NCBI RefSeq assembly: GCF_003627815.1
Contig: NZ_CP032698.1
Coordinates: 6,138,001-6,202,000 of the forward strand
DNA: 64,000 bases
Reading direction: 5' to 3'
Source of the DNA: Streptomyces hundungensis
Lineage (GTDB): Bacteria; Actinomycetota; Actinomycetes; Streptomycetales; Streptomycetaceae
Shown piece by piece: positions 42,867-52,160 of this stretch (its first letter is position 1; each line of letters opens with the position of its first letter). The position numbers were made by a program, and so were the translations under genes. The notes under the pieces were generated by a model, which saw only the letters and a list, made by a program, of their open reading frames with translations, did not search any database and was not told the origin of the DNA.

Positions 42867-44183
42867 TCAGGCCGCCTTGTGGATCACCTCCGCCGTCGCC
42901 TGCCAGGACGGGACGCCCAGATCGGTGAGGATCGCCCGGGCGGCGCGCCGGCCCGAGTACAGGGCGCCCTGCACGGTGCCGGTGTCGCGGTGGTCGCCGC
43001 AGACGTACAGGCCGGCGAGCAGCCGCACCGGGCGGCGCAGATCGTGCGGGGCGGGCATCGAGGGCACCGCCTGCGGGGTGTGGTGCACGGCCAGCAGCTC
43101 CCACGCCCGCGTGGACGTGGCGTACAGACGCGCCAGTTGACGGCGTACGGCGTCCTCCAGATCGGCGGGCGGGGGGCCGAGCACGGTCGAGGTGACCAGG
43201 GCCCGGCCGTGCGGCGCGCGGCTCGGATCGACCTCGCTCATCACCGAGGTGTACGCCACCGGCCCGCTGCGGTCCGCGTCGAGGAGCAGCGCCGGGTCGG
43301 CCAGCGGCGACCTCGCCATGGTGTGGTGCAGCACGGTCAGGGGATGGAAGTCCGGGACCCGTAGACCGGGCAGCAGCTCGGCGGCGGCGGGTGCGTCGGT
43401 GGCCAGGAGCACGGAGCGGCAGCCCAGCACGCCGTGGTCGGCGGTGGTGACCGAGGTCGTGGCGACGGAGGTCACCTTCACGTCGGTACGCACCGTGCCG
43501 GGCGGCAGGGCCCGGGCGAGCAACTCGGGCAGGGTGGCCGCGCCGCCCGCCGGGACGCACAGCCGGCCGCGGGCGAAACCGCGCAGCGCCAGGTCGGCGC
43601 AGCGGCTCGACGTGGTCAGGTCCGGGTCGCAGAGCAGCGCGGAGAGCAGGGGGCGCAGGAAGCCGTCCAGGGTGCGGGCGGGCAGGCCCCGCCCCAACAG
43701 GGCCTGGCCGATGGGGAGTTCGGGGCGCGCGGTGAGCCGCTCGACGGGGGTCGCGGCCAGCCGGGCGAGCGCCTTGCCGAGCCGGGCCTGATCGAGGGCG
43801 CCGCCGAGCGGGGTGACCGCGCCCCGAGGGGCGCTCGCACGGGCGCGCGCGGCGGCCAGTGCGCCCCGTGCGCTCCCTGTCACGCCGGCCCGGTAGTGCC
43901 GGCCCTCGCTGTGCACGAGGGCGCCCGGCGAGAACGCCCGCAGCGGCACGTCCGCCAGGCCCGGGGTGCGGCGCAGTTCCGGGTACGAGGTCGAGAGAAG
44001 CTGGCCTATCCGGTCCAGCCGGAAGCCGTCGACCGAGGCGGTCGACATGCGGCCGCCCACGTCGGGGGCGGCCTCCAGGACGCTGACCGCGACTCCCGCG
44101 CCGGTCAGCTGATGAGCCGCTGACAGGCCCGCGAGCCCGGCCCCCACGATGAGTACGTCCGCATGGTGTGCGGTACTGAGCAC
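42867..44183 (-). CDS. FAD-dependent oxidoreductase (amine oxidase/phytoene desaturase type)
   Basis: 438 residues from GTG 44183 with GGGAGGG upstream. The dinucleotide motif is ADVLIVGAGLAGLSAAHQL, followed by EAAPDVGGRMST. Near the C terminus GLYVCGDHRDTGTVQGALYS is the second FAD-contact motif. The substrate is unknown, and no carotenoid genes are nearby. Confidence 0.87.
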   Translation of the reverse strand: MLSTAHHADVLIVGAGLAGLSAAHQLTGAGVAVSVLEAAPDVGGRMSTASVDGFRLDRIGQLLSTSYPELRRTPGLADVPLRAFSPGALVHSEGRHYRAGVTGSARGALAAARARASAPRGAVTPLGGALDQARLGKALARLAATPVERLTARPELPIGQALLGRGLPARTLDGFLRPLLSALLCDPDLTTSSRCADLALRGFARGRLCVPAGGAATLPELLARALPPGTVRTDVKVTSVATTSVTTADHGVLGCRSVLLATDAPAAAELLPGLRVPDFHPLTVLHHTMARSPLADPALLLDADRSGPVAYTSVMSEVDPSRAPHGRALVTSTVLGPPPADLEDAVRRQLARLYATSTRAWELLAVHHTPQAVPSMPAPHDLRRPVRLLAGLYVCGDHRDTGTVQGALYSGRRAARAILTDLGVPSWQATAEVIHKAA

Positions 44184-44442
44184 GTGGCCCTCCCCGAGGT
44201 AGGCGCGGTAGGTGGAGGCCTCATGCCCCCAACTGGCCCACGGAATGCCGGAGTTCGGGGAGAGAGTAGGTATCTTCTCGGGGTTCGGGGTGGTGCGCGT
44301 GGGGGTGGGCGTTGGGGCATGGCGGGCGCACGGTTGCCCTCCGGGGGTGGGCCGTGGCTCTTGCCGGGGTGGCCCACCTCCGCCACCCCCCACCCGGGGC
44401 TCCGCCCGGCCCGGCCCCCAGCGTGCTCCGGGGACGACGGTC

Positions 44443-44755
44443 GCGCAGTTCCCCGCGCCCCTAACCCCTCTCGATCCCGGCGGACCGTGCCCGCTTCTCG
44501 CGCAGTTCCCCGCGCCCCTAAAGACCCATCGGTGTGCGGGTCGTGGTCGCTTCTCGCGCGGTTCCTCGCGCCCCCAAGGAACCCGTTTTCGTCTGCGGGC
44601 CGTGGGTGGCTGGGCGCGCAGTTCCCCGCGCCCCTAAAGACGCTTCGGTCTGCGGGTCGTGGTCGCTTTTTGCGCGGTTCCTCGCGCCCCTGAAGAACCA
44701 ACCCGTTTTCGTCTGCGGGCCGTGGGTGGTTGGGCGCGCAGTTCCCCGCGCCCCT
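44443..44755. repeat. Six copies of a GCGCAGTTCCCCGCGCCCCT repeat
   Basis: Copies start at 44443, 44500, 44556, 44616, 44672 and 44736. The third and fifth are variants with GCGCGGTTCCTCGCGCCCC. The last four fall in a duplicated block of about 120 bp (44581 onward is almost identical to 44701 onward). The motif is one I associate with dispersed intergenic repeats in Streptomyces. Confidence 0.9.
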
Positions 44756-44827
44756 AACTACTTGGTGCTGGCCAGCACCTTCAGCCTGTCCGGCGATTGA
44801 GGACGAGCGCCCTTAAGGCGCGAACGG

Positions 44828-44925
44828 GGTCTGGGGCGGAGCCCCAGGGGCCCGGGGCTGTCCAACCCCCGTCACGGGCGGGTGGGTGGGCAAACGCGGT
44901 GGGGTCTGGGGCGGAGCCCCAGGGG
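44828..44925. repeat. Two copies of a GGGGTCTGGGGCGGAGCCCC repeat
   Basis: A palindromic core, TGGGGCGGAGCCCCA, occurs at about 44831 and 44909. Both copies lie downstream of the epimerase gene and could act as terminators. Common in Streptomyces intergenic DNA. Confidence 0.8.
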
Positions 44926-44950
44926 GGCCGGGGTCAGCCAACCCTGGGGC

Positions 44951-45862
44951 TCAGGGGGTTGGGGGAACCCCCTGGCTTGCTGCCGTGCGGATCGCCGGCT
45001 CGATTTCGGGGAAGGCGAAACTGAACCCCGCCGACAGCAGCCGCCCCGGCCGCACCCGCTGCCCGCCCAGGACATCCCCCGCCGCCTCCCCCAGCACAAG
45101 CCGAACCGCCGCCGCCGGCACGGGCAGCAGGGCCGGGCGGCGCAGCACCCGGGACATCGCCGCCGTCACCTCCCGGTTCGTCACCGGCTCCGGCGCCGTC
45201 AGGTTCACCGGCCCCGAAAGGGACTCCGTGTCCACCAGGAACCGCAGCGCCGCCACCTCGTCGTGCAGCGCGATGAACGACCAGTACTGGCGCCCGCTGC
45301 CGAGCCGGCCCCCAAGCCCCGCCCGGAACAGCGGGATCAGCTTCGCCCAGGCGCCGCCGTGGCGGGCCACCACCAGTCCCGTACGCGCGAACACCGTCCG
45401 GATGCCCGCCTCCCGGGCCGGGGCCGCCGCCTCTTCCCACTCCACGCACACCGAGGGCAGGAAGCCCTCGCCCGGCGGCGCCGACTCGTCCACCAACCGG
45501 TCGCCCGTGTCGCCGTAGTAGCCGATCGCCGACCCGCTGACCAGCACCTTCGGCGGGGTGTCGAGCGAGGCGAGCGCCTCGGCGAGCGCGGCCGTGCCGA
45601 GCAGCCGGCTGTCCCGGATCTCCTTCTTGTACGCGGCGGTCCACCGGTGGTCGGCCACGCCCGCCCCCGCCAGATGCACCACCGCTTCGCAGCCGGCCAG
45701 CCCCGCCGCGTCCACGTACTGGCGTACCGGATCCCAGGCGACCTCGTCGGGTGCGCCCGGCCGGCGCCGTACGAGACGGAGCACCTCGTGCCCGTCCGCC
45801 CGCAGCGAGCGCACCAGCTCCGTACCGATCAGTCCTGTCGAACCCGTCACCGCGATCTTCAT
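44951..45862 (-). CDS. TIGR01777 family NAD(P)-binding epimerase-like protein
   Basis: 303 residues from ATG 45862; ATG 45871 is an alternative. The extended SDR fold has the dinucleotide motif AVTGSTGLIGTELVRSL, then AVVHLAGAGVADHRW and SGSAIGYYGDTGD, and the C-terminal domain typical of TIGR01777. The family is widespread, is related to cell-division inhibitor SulA homologues only by annotation history, and has no firm substrate. Confidence 0.9.
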   Translation of the reverse strand: MKIAVTGSTGLIGTELVRSLRADGHEVLRLVRRRPGAPDEVAWDPVRQYVDAAGLAGCEAVVHLAGAGVADHRWTAAYKKEIRDSRLLGTAALAEALASLDTPPKVLVSGSAIGYYGDTGDRLVDESAPPGEGFLPSVCVEWEEAAAPAREAGIRTVFARTGLVVARHGGAWAKLIPLFRAGLGGRLGSGRQYWSFIALHDEVAALRFLVDTESLSGPVNLTAPEPVTNREVTAAMSRVLRRPALLPVPAAAVRLVLGEAAGDVLGGQRVRPGRLLSAGFSFAFPEIEPAIRTAASQGVPPTP

Positions 45863-45905
45863 GGAGTCCATCCTCGCGCTCGCCGGCCCGTGGCACAGTG
45901 ACCGC

Positions 45906-46451
45906 ATGGCCGAGTCGTCCCGCGATCCCCGTCCTTCTCCTCCCACCCCTGCCGTGTCGCCCGTGCGGATTCGCCCCGCCCGGCGCTCGGACGGCGAGGC
46001 GCTGGGCGCGCTCACCCGGGCCGTCTGGTCCCCGCTGCATTCCGTGCAGCCGCGCCCGACCGAGCCGTACGAGCCGTTCTTCGACGAGCGGCACGAGGCC
46101 GCGGACTACCTCGTGGCCGAGGTGGACGGCGAACTCGCGGGGTTCATCCGGCTGGTGCCCGCCACGCCGCTCGCCTGCAACCGGCACGTCCGGCAGATCC
46201 AGGGGCTCGAAGTCGCCGAGGCGGCCCGCGGCCGGGGCGTGGCCCGGGCCCTGCTGCACGCGGCGTACGACGCCTCCCGCAGGCAGGGCGCCACCCGCAT
46301 CACGTTGCGCGTGCTCGGCCACAACACGCCGGCCCGCACGCTGTACGCGGCGGAGGGCTTCGCCGTCGAGGGCGTACTGCCGGGCGAGTTCCTCATCGAG
46401 GGCAGGTACGCGGACGACGTCCTGATGGGGCGCTCCCTGCTGGAAGGCTGA
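45906..46451 (+). CDS. GNAT family N-acetyltransferase
   Basis: 181 residues from ATG 45906. RQIQGLEVAEAARGRGVARA is the acetyl-CoA-binding motif A, followed by RVLGHNTPARTLYAAEGF as motif B. The variable N terminus is Pro-rich. It diverges from the epimerase gene with only 43 bp between starts. Substrate unknown. Confidence 0.87.
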   Translation: MAESSRDPRPSPPTPAVSPVRIRPARRSDGEALGALTRAVWSPLHSVQPRPTEPYEPFFDERHEAADYLVAEVDGELAGFIRLVPATPLACNRHVRQIQGLEVAEAARGRGVARALLHAAYDASRRQGATRITLRVLGHNTPARTLYAAEGFAVEGVLPGEFLIEGRYADDVLMGRSLLEG

Positions 46452-46477
46452 CCCGGGCGCTCGAAAACCGACCCGGG

Positions 46478-46548
46478 CGGCCCGGCGAAATCCGGTCCCA
46501 CGGGCATCACCCGCGGCCCGGCGAGATCCGGTCCCACGGGCATCACCC
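46478..46548. repeat. Two tandem copies of a 36-bp repeat
   Basis: The two 35-base cores (46478-46512 and 46514-46548) differ at one position. They fill the space between the convergent acetyltransferase and TetR-type genes. Confidence 0.85.
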
Positions 46549-46556
46549 CCGCGCCC

Positions 46557-47207
46557 TCACCGCCCCAACAGCCGCATCCCGCCCGTCAGTTCGCGCAGAC
46601 AGCGCACCGCGAGTTCGGCGGGGGAGCCGGTGCCCGAGACCGGGGCGTCCGTCGCGGCCCAGGCCTCCAGCGCCACCCGGATCGCGTCCGTGGCCGCGGC
46701 CGCGGCGAGCCGTACCTCCAGGGCGTCCGCCCCCGGCCCCGCGAGGCGGGCGAGCACGGGCAGCAGGCGCTCCTCGGAGTCCTGGTTGACCCGGTACCAG
46801 ACCGCGCGCAGCGCCGCGTCGTGCTCGGCCGCGCGCAACAGGCCCCGGGTCCAGTGCAGTTGCTCGACGGCGGGTGCGTCGGGCGCCGCGAGGGCCTCCC
46901 GCACGGCGGAATCCAGGATCGCGGCGAGCGGGCCCGGTTCGGCCGCTTCCAGGAGCGCCCGCCAGCGTTCGGCGCCGCCGGACAGGAGCGGGCCGACCGC
47001 GTCCTGCTTGGAGCGGAAGTAGCGGTAGAAGGTGCGCAGCGCGACCCCGGAGTGCCGGGCGATGGCCTCGGCGGTGGTGCCGTCGGGCCCGTGCTCGGCG
47101 AAGAGCGCGGCCGCGGCGCGGGCGATGTCGAGCTGGGTCGCGGCCTTGCGGCGCTCGGTCAGCGAGGGCCGGGACGGGGAGGCGGGCTGCGGATCGGAGG
47201 CGGTCAC
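46557..47207 (-). CDS. TetR family transcriptional regulator
   Basis: 216 residues from GTG 47207. The helix-turn-helix reads ARAAAALFAEHGPDGTTAEA and HSGVALRTFYRYFRSKQDAV. The C-terminal domain is helical. It diverges from an SDR gene across about 130 bp and is its probable repressor. Ligand unknown. Confidence 0.87.
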   Translation of the reverse strand: MTASDPQPASPSRPSLTERRKAATQLDIARAAAALFAEHGPDGTTAEAIARHSGVALRTFYRYFRSKQDAVGPLLSGGAERWRALLEAAEPGPLAAILDSAVREALAAPDAPAVEQLHWTRGLLRAAEHDAALRAVWYRVNQDSEERLLPVLARLAGPGADALEVRLAAAAATDAIRVALEAWAATDAPVSGTGSPAELAVRCLRELTGGMRLLGR

Positions 47208-47338
47208 GTCGTCAGCGTACGCGCGCACCCAGGTGGTATGCACGCTTTGACGACATGGCAAAACGTGTCACCTGGGCGTACGGTGGTGTTCCCCCGGGTG
47301 TTCCGCCCGGGCCGCCAACCCGAGAAAGCTGGACCGCG

Positions 47339-48142
47339 ATGAGCCCGAACACCGTCACCGACCGCTACGAAGGACGCCGTGCACTGGTCACCGGCGGCGG
47401 TTCCGGCATCGGGCAGGCCACCGTGCTTCGCCTGCTCGCCGAGGGCGGCCACGTCGTCGCCGCGGACGTCAGCGAGGCCGGTCTGAAGGACACCGCCCAG
47501 AAGGCGGGCGCGGGGCTCGGGCGGCTGACCACCCTCGTCATCGACATAGCCGACGAGGCCTCGGTCACCGAGGGCGTCACCGCCGCGGTCTGCGCGCTCG
47601 GCGGCCTGGACGTCCTGGTCAACGCGGCCGGCATCCTGCGCTCCTCGCACACCCACGAGACGAGCCTGGCCGAGTTCAACCAGGTCGTCGCGGTCAATCT
47701 GACCGGCACCTTCCTGATGATCCGCGAGGCGATCCCGGCGCTGCTCGAAGGCCGTGGCGCGGCGGTCGTCAACTTCAGCTCGACCTCCGCGGTGTTCGCC
47801 CACCCCTACATGGCGGCGTACGCGGCCAGCAAGGGCGGCATCCAGTCGATGACGCACGCGCTCGCCGCCGAGTACGCCAAGCAGGGCATCCGCTTCACCG
47901 CGGTGCAGCCCGGTTCGATCTCCTCCGGCATGACCGACGGCACCGGCGCCTCCCGGGCGAGCGTGGGCCCGGGCCTGCCCGCCGACGCCGACATGTCGCT
48001 CTTCGTGAAGCTCGCCCCGGCGATCGGCCAGGGCTTCGCAGGACCGGAGACGGTGGCGTCGGTGGTCGCGATGCTGGCGAGCGACGACGGCCGTTTCATC
48101 ACCGGCACCGAGGTCCGCGTCGACGGCGGAACGCACTTCTGA
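47339..48142 (+). CDS. Short-chain dehydrogenase/reductase
   Basis: 267 residues from ATG 47339. Classical SDR motifs are ALVTGGGSGIGQATVLRLL (cofactor), VNAAGIL, the catalytic Ser in VVNFSSTSAV and YxxxK in YAASKGG. It performs NAD(P)-dependent oxidoreduction of an unknown alcohol/ketone. The divergent TetR gene is the likely regulator. Confidence 0.92.
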   Translation: MSPNTVTDRYEGRRALVTGGGSGIGQATVLRLLAEGGHVVAADVSEAGLKDTAQKAGAGLGRLTTLVIDIADEASVTEGVTAAVCALGGLDVLVNAAGILRSSHTHETSLAEFNQVVAVNLTGTFLMIREAIPALLEGRGAAVVNFSSTSAVFAHPYMAAYAASKGGIQSMTHALAAEYAKQGIRFTAVQPGSISSGMTDGTGASRASVGPGLPADADMSLFVKLAPAIGQGFAGPETVASVVAMLASDDGRFITGTEVRVDGGTHF

Positions 48143-48244
48143 GCCACCCGCGCCCGGGCGGCGAGACGCGCCCCGCGCCCCGGACGACGCTCGCGCGCCC
48201 GCCCCGGACGACGCCCTCGTGCCCGCTCCCGCGCGCAGCCCCGC

Positions 48245-48766
48245 TCAGCCCGTGCCGAAGCGTTCCCACAGGCGGGGGTAGCGGGAGGCGAGCGCCGTGT
48301 CGTCCTCGAAGTCCAGCGCGGTCCCCTCCGGCTCGTCGGCCTGGGGCGGGATGCCGAGGTCGGGGGCGACGACTCCGGTGAGCTGCTCATACGCCTCGTC
48401 GGCCGCGTAGCCGAGTTCCTCGCCGTCGCCGTCGACCTCCTCGTCGAACTCCCCGAGCAGGTCGGCCAGGGCGTCGGGGTCGTGCAGCGCGCCCTCGAAG
48501 ACCTCGCGGCCCTGGCCGATGAGCCAGCAGCGGAAGTAGTCGAAGGTGTCGTCGCCGGCCCCGTCGAGCAGCACCGCCGCGGCGCCCCACAGGTCCCAGC
48601 GGTAGGCGCGGTTGTAGCGCGCCTCGAAGTGCCGGGCGAAGTCGAGCACGGAGTCGGGGTCCAACTGCACCAGCCGTTCCACGAGCAGGTCGGCCTGTTC
48701 CTCGGGGTCGCCGTCGGCGGCCTCGCGGGTACGGTCGACGATCTCCCAGAACTCCGTCTCGTCCAT
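48245..48766 (-). CDS. DUF4240 protein
   Basis: 173 residues from ATG 48766 (MDETEFWEIVDRTRE). It is a highly acidic protein whose core (YRWDLWGAAAVLLDGAGDD, FRCWLIGQGREVFEGAL) is the DUF4240 pattern. This family appears across Streptomyces and often in immunity-like settings. No toxin gene is adjacent here. Cytosolic; function unknown. Confidence 0.88.
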   Translation of the reverse strand: MDETEFWEIVDRTREAADGDPEEQADLLVERLVQLDPDSVLDFARHFEARYNRAYRWDLWGAAAVLLDGAGDDTFDYFRCWLIGQGREVFEGALHDPDALADLLGEFDEEVDGDGEELGYAADEAYEQLTGVVAPDLGIPPQADEPEGTALDFEDDTALASRYPRLWERFGTG

Positions 48767-48927
48767 CACGGATCCAGCATCGTGGGTGGCGGGAGGCGGC
48801 GCACGCGGAGCGGCGCTTTTCGTCCGGTTGCCACGCCGGGCCACCCCTGGCACACCTGTCGCCCCCCTCGGGGCCGTGTCGTGCGGCCCGTGGCGGGCAA
48901 GGGCGGAGGGGGTACCCGGGGGGCGCG

Positions 48928-49812
48928 CTACTGGCCGGGCCATTCGTCCAGCGGGCGCAGTGGTGTCGCCACCGTCTCCCAGCGCGAGTCGAACCAGGCC
49001 TGGGCCTGCTGGAACTCCGCACGCTCCAGGGACCGGGCCCCGTTGCCTTCGAGGGTGGCCGGGAACAGGGTGTCGCTGTGCAGTTCCAGCACCTCTATGG
49101 ACGCGGCGTCCACCAGGATCCGGGTCTTGCGCAGGAAGTAGTAGCCGGTCAGCATCTGGGTGCCGTTGATGAGGTAGCGCTTCTCGCCGGGCACCGTCGG
49201 CAGGACCCGGATCTCCACGGACACCGACCCCACCGTGCCCTCCTCGGCCAGCTGTGTGAGCGAGTGGTGGAGCGCCTCCGCGTACATCCGGATGACCCGG
49301 CGCAGCCGCCGCAGCGGGCGCAGGTCCTCCGGGTCGTCGAGGTGGCGGGGATAGGGGTGGTGGGTGTCCAGGTCCGGCACCAGGACCCGGACCCGGATCG
49401 ACCGCGGCGCCGGGCGGTCGCCGAGCCCGATGAGTTCGGCCTGCTGTTGGACGGCCCGGGACAGTTCCTCGGTGTGCAGCGACCAGACGTCGAGGGAGAC
49501 ATGGGGCGCCTCGAAGGCGCGGGAGATGTAGTAGACCAATGGTCGCCCGATGGCAGCCTGGCGAGCCACCCGGGCACCCCGGCCCGAGACACCCTCCTCC
49601 AGGAGCTGCTCGTCGCGCAGCAGTTGGAGCGCCTTCTGCACGGTGCCGCGTCCGCAGTGGAAACGGCGCATGAGCTGCTCCTGTTTAGGCAGCCCCTCGC
49701 CGGGCGCCGGCACCCCGTTCTGGATGTCCTGGCGCAGCGCGTCGGCGACCAATCGGTAGCGGGGGATCTCCCCGGCGTCGTCCCGGTCGGCCCCGGTGGT
49801 GTGGGTCGTCAC
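48928..49812 (-). CDS. GntR-type winged-helix regulator, paralogue 1
   Basis: 294 residues from GTG 49812. The N-terminal GntR winged helix reads YRLVADALRQDIQNGVPAPG and QLMRRFHCGRGTVQKALQLL. The C-terminal 190 residues are not a FCD, UTRA or aminotransferase domain I can recognise. They include EIRVLPTVPGEKRYLINGTQ and end in a WFDSRWETVATPL motif. The protein encoded at 50350-51261 shares this layout and C-terminal motif, so the two are paralogues. The ligand is unknown. Confidence 0.85.
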   Translation of the reverse strand: MTTHTTGADRDDAGEIPRYRLVADALRQDIQNGVPAPGEGLPKQEQLMRRFHCGRGTVQKALQLLRDEQLLEEGVSGRGARVARQAAIGRPLVYYISRAFEAPHVSLDVWSLHTEELSRAVQQQAELIGLGDRPAPRSIRVRVLVPDLDTHHPYPRHLDDPEDLRPLRRLRRVIRMYAEALHHSLTQLAEEGTVGSVSVEIRVLPTVPGEKRYLINGTQMLTGYYFLRKTRILVDAASIEVLELHSDTLFPATLEGNGARSLERAEFQQAQAWFDSRWETVATPLRPLDEWPGQ

Positions 49813-50069
49813 CCACAGAGGCTACAACTCGCGGTCAGGACAGGACAGATGGTTGTGCCGACCGGTCAACTGCCGTACTTGACCGGCTGGTTGAGCCGGT
49901 TGGCCGGGCAACTTCCCATTGGCATAGTCGTGTTGGTCGATATGCAGCCGGTTGACCATAGATGGCAGCCATTCAGTCCGGGTAGGAGGAGGGAACACAA
50001 TCGCCTGCCAATGAGGTTGCGATCGTCACTCACGCGGTCCGCGGCGGCGACAACCGGAGGAGGTGTTCC
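49813..50069. promoter_or_regulatory. Divergent control region with inverted CATTGGCA / TGCCAATG boxes
   Basis: 257 bp between GntR paralogue 1 and the small membrane protein. CATTGGCA is at 49917-49924 and its inverse TGCCAATG at 50006-50013. Several TTGACCGG/CCGGTCAA inverted half-sites lie between 49860 and 49900. Similar TGCCAWTG boxes precede paralogue 2. Confidence 0.45.
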
Positions 50070-50309
50070 ATGGGACTGGAGACACGCGTGCGAATCGTCC
50101 TCGAACTGCTGTCGAACGCTGGTGTGGTGTCGCTGCTCGGGCCGTCGGGCCTGCTGGTGCTCGCCCTGGGTGTGCTGCTCGCGAAGGGCGGCGGCGAGAC
50201 GGGCGGCGAGGGCGGCGAGCAGCCGGCGACGGTTCCGTCCGGGCCGCGCACCAACCTCGTGTGCGTGGCGGCCGTGCTCGTGGTGGTGCTGCTGATCGCC
50301 GCCCGCTGA
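50070..50309 (+). CDS. Small two-segment membrane protein
   Basis: 79 residues from ATG 50070 with a strong GGAGGAGG upstream. It has two hydrophobic segments (about 12-37 and 60-78) separated by a Gly/Glu-rich loop. It sits between the two GntR paralogues and may be a conserved partner of one of them. No family recognised. Confidence 0.7.
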   Translation: MGLETRVRIVLELLSNAGVVSLLGPSGLLVLALGVLLAKGGGETGGEGGEQPATVPSGPRTNLVCVAAVLVVVLLIAAR

Positions 50310-50349
50310 CCGCACGGCCGGCCCGTGTGGCGCCCGCTCCGGATCCGGC

Positions 50350-51261
50350 TCAGTTCGGGTCCATGGGGCGGGCGATGGTGTTCCACAGCGAGTCGAACCA
50401 CTGCTGGGTCTGCTCGACATAGCCGCGGGTGACCTCGTCGTCGTCGACCACGGTGTGCCGGAAGAGCATGCCTTCCACGCCGAGCATGTCGTAGATCTCG
50501 ATCGGGGTCCGGTCGAGATCCACCGTGCGTTCGGTCACCTGGTAGTGCCCGGCCAGCACCTCGCGGCCGTTGAGGATGTAGACCTTCTGCGTCGGTGTGA
50601 TCGACACCTTGCGGGCCTCGACCGTCACGTCCGGGACCAGGTCGCGGACCTTGAGCATGCGCAGTGAATGGCGCAGCGAGCCGTAGATGTGGTTGCTGGT
50701 GATCCGCAGCCGCTCGCGCGCCCTGGCGTTTCCCAGATCGCCGACCACCTGCGGCAGGGCCAGCGGAGCCTCGGCGTCCGGCAGCAGGATGCGCACCGCC
50801 ACCCGGCGCGGGCCCGCGCCCTCGGCCTGCACGGTGACCAGCGGACCGGCCAGCGCCGATGCCAATGTCTCGCCATTGAGGCAGTACGCGTCGATGGTCA
50901 CCTCTTCCTCGCGGAAGCACTGCGCCACCCGCTCGCCGAGGAAGATCCCGGCCGGCCGCGGTGCGTGCCGGCGCGGCCCGGGCACCTCGTCGCGCCGAGC
51001 CGGAACCCGGCCCGCGCCGGGGCGGGCCACCGTGGGCGGGGTGCCCTGCTGGGCCCGCCTGATCAGGCCTTCGCGCTCCAGGAGTTCGACCGCGCCGCGG
51101 ACCGCGCCGCGCGGCACCGAGAAGCGCTCGCTGAGCTGCGCCTGGGTCGGGATGTGTTCACCGACCCGCAGCTCCCCGCCGGAGATGAGGGCCCGCAGGC
51201 CGTCGGCGACCACATCCCGCGGACGACGCCGTCCATCGGTCGAAGCGCTGATTCCAGGCAC
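50350..51261 (-). CDS. GntR-type winged-helix regulator, paralogue 2
   Basis: 303 residues from GTG 51261. The GntR winged helix reads QLSERFSVPRGAVRGAVELL. The C-terminal domain resembles paralogue 1: KVYILNGREVLAGHYQVTER corresponds to KRYLINGTQMLTGYYFLRKT and FDSLWNTIARPM to FDSRWETVATPL. TGCCATTG (51282-51289) and TGCCAATG (51323-51330) lie just upstream of the start. Confidence 0.85.
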   Translation of the reverse strand: MPGISASTDGRRRPRDVVADGLRALISGGELRVGEHIPTQAQLSERFSVPRGAVRGAVELLEREGLIRRAQQGTPPTVARPGAGRVPARRDEVPGPRRHAPRPAGIFLGERVAQCFREEEVTIDAYCLNGETLASALAGPLVTVQAEGAGPRRVAVRILLPDAEAPLALPQVVGDLGNARARERLRITSNHIYGSLRHSLRMLKVRDLVPDVTVEARKVSITPTQKVYILNGREVLAGHYQVTERTVDLDRTPIEIYDMLGVEGMLFRHTVVDDDEVTRGYVEQTQQWFDSLWNTIARPMDPN

Positions 51262-51392
51262 GGCCCCAGACTACAACGCCCTGCCATTGACGGCGAGTTG
51301 TCTGTCATGAACGGTCCGTGCCTGCCAATGCACTGTCGTGCGGCCCGAGTTGGGGTCTTCTGATACCGGAACGTACGCCCCGGCACCGTCAA

Positions 51393-52160
51393 CTACGCCG
51401 GGTTCAGGGCGATCACGCAGAACGCACCGCCCTGCGGGTCGCGCAGCACGGCGAAGCGGCCCGGTGGGATGGTGGTCGGAGGGACGTGGATCTCGCCGCC
51501 CAGCGCGCGGGCCTTCGCCGCGGTGGCGTCACAGTCCTCGACCCGGACGTACACCATCCACCGCGGCGGCGCCTCGGGCGGGAAGTCGTCGGTCATCCGC
51601 ATCATGCCGCCGAAGCTCTCGCCCTCCAGCTGCCATTCGGTGTACTCGGAGGTGCCGTAGGGCTCGGCGTCGCCGCCCCAGCCGAAGACCGCCCGGTAGA
51701 ACGTCTTCGCCCGGTCGGGGTCCCGGGTCAGCAGCTCGAACCAGGTCATGCTGTTGGGCACGCCGGCCACCCCGAAGCCCTTGTGCTCCTTGGGCTGCCA
51801 CACGCCGAAGACCGCGCCCTCCGGGTCGGCGAACACCGCGAGGCGGCCGGAGTCGAAGACGTCCATGGGGCCGGCCACGATCGTTCCGCCGTTGCCGGTC
51901 ACCAGCGCGGCCGTCGCGTCGGCCGACTCCACCTGGTAGTACGCCAGCCAGGCCACCGGCTGCCCGGGCGCCATGCAGGGTCCGTATCCGCCCGCGTACT
52001 GATCGCCGAGCAGGAACATGCCGTAGCCGCCGGCCTCCTCCATCGGCACGTCCGCGCCCTGCCAGCCGAAGAGGCCGCCGTAGAAGGCCTTGGCGCCGGA
52101 CACGTCGGTCGTGGACAGATCGGCCCAGGCGGGCGCGGAGGGACGGTTGTAGATCTTCAT
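51393..52160 (-). CDS. VOC family (glyoxalase-fold) protein, two domains
   Basis: 255 residues from ATG 52160. It has two tandem VOC modules, as shown by two AKAFYGGLFGW / AKTFYRAVFGWGG segments at about 23 and 151. This matches two-domain glyoxalase/bleomycin-resistance-like proteins. The metal-binding residues are not fully conserved by eye, so an enzymatic role is uncertain. Confidence 0.88.
   Translation of the reverse strand: MKIYNRPSAPAWADLSTTDVSGAKAFYGGLFGWQGADVPMEEAGGYGMFLLGDQYAGGYGPCMAPGQPVAWLAYYQVESADATAALVTGNGGTIVAGPMDVFDSGRLAVFADPEGAVFGVWQPKEHKGFGVAGVPNSMTWFELLTRDPDRAKTFYRAVFGWGGDAEPYGTSEYTEWQLEGESFGGMMRMTDDFPPEAPPRWMVYVRVEDCDATAAKARALGGEIHVPPTTIPPGRFAVLRDPQGGAFCVIALNPA

Larger units (their letters stand above)
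44184..44950. other. 767-bp spacer, repeat-rich, no gene
   Basis: Between the FAD-oxidoreductase start and the epimerase stop. The middle and right parts consist of dispersed Streptomyces-type repeats. Open frames across it are repeat artefacts. A promoter for the oxidoreductase must lie near 44190-44280. Confidence 0.6.

Noticed and set aside
41116..43560. 814-codon minus-strand frame opposite the TPR regulator
   Set aside because: Antisense shadow with biased composition. The plus-strand regulator has a clear helix-turn-helix.
44443..44755. CRISPR array
   Set aside because: The repeats are unevenly spaced, the spacers are themselves repeated, and no cas genes occur in the window.
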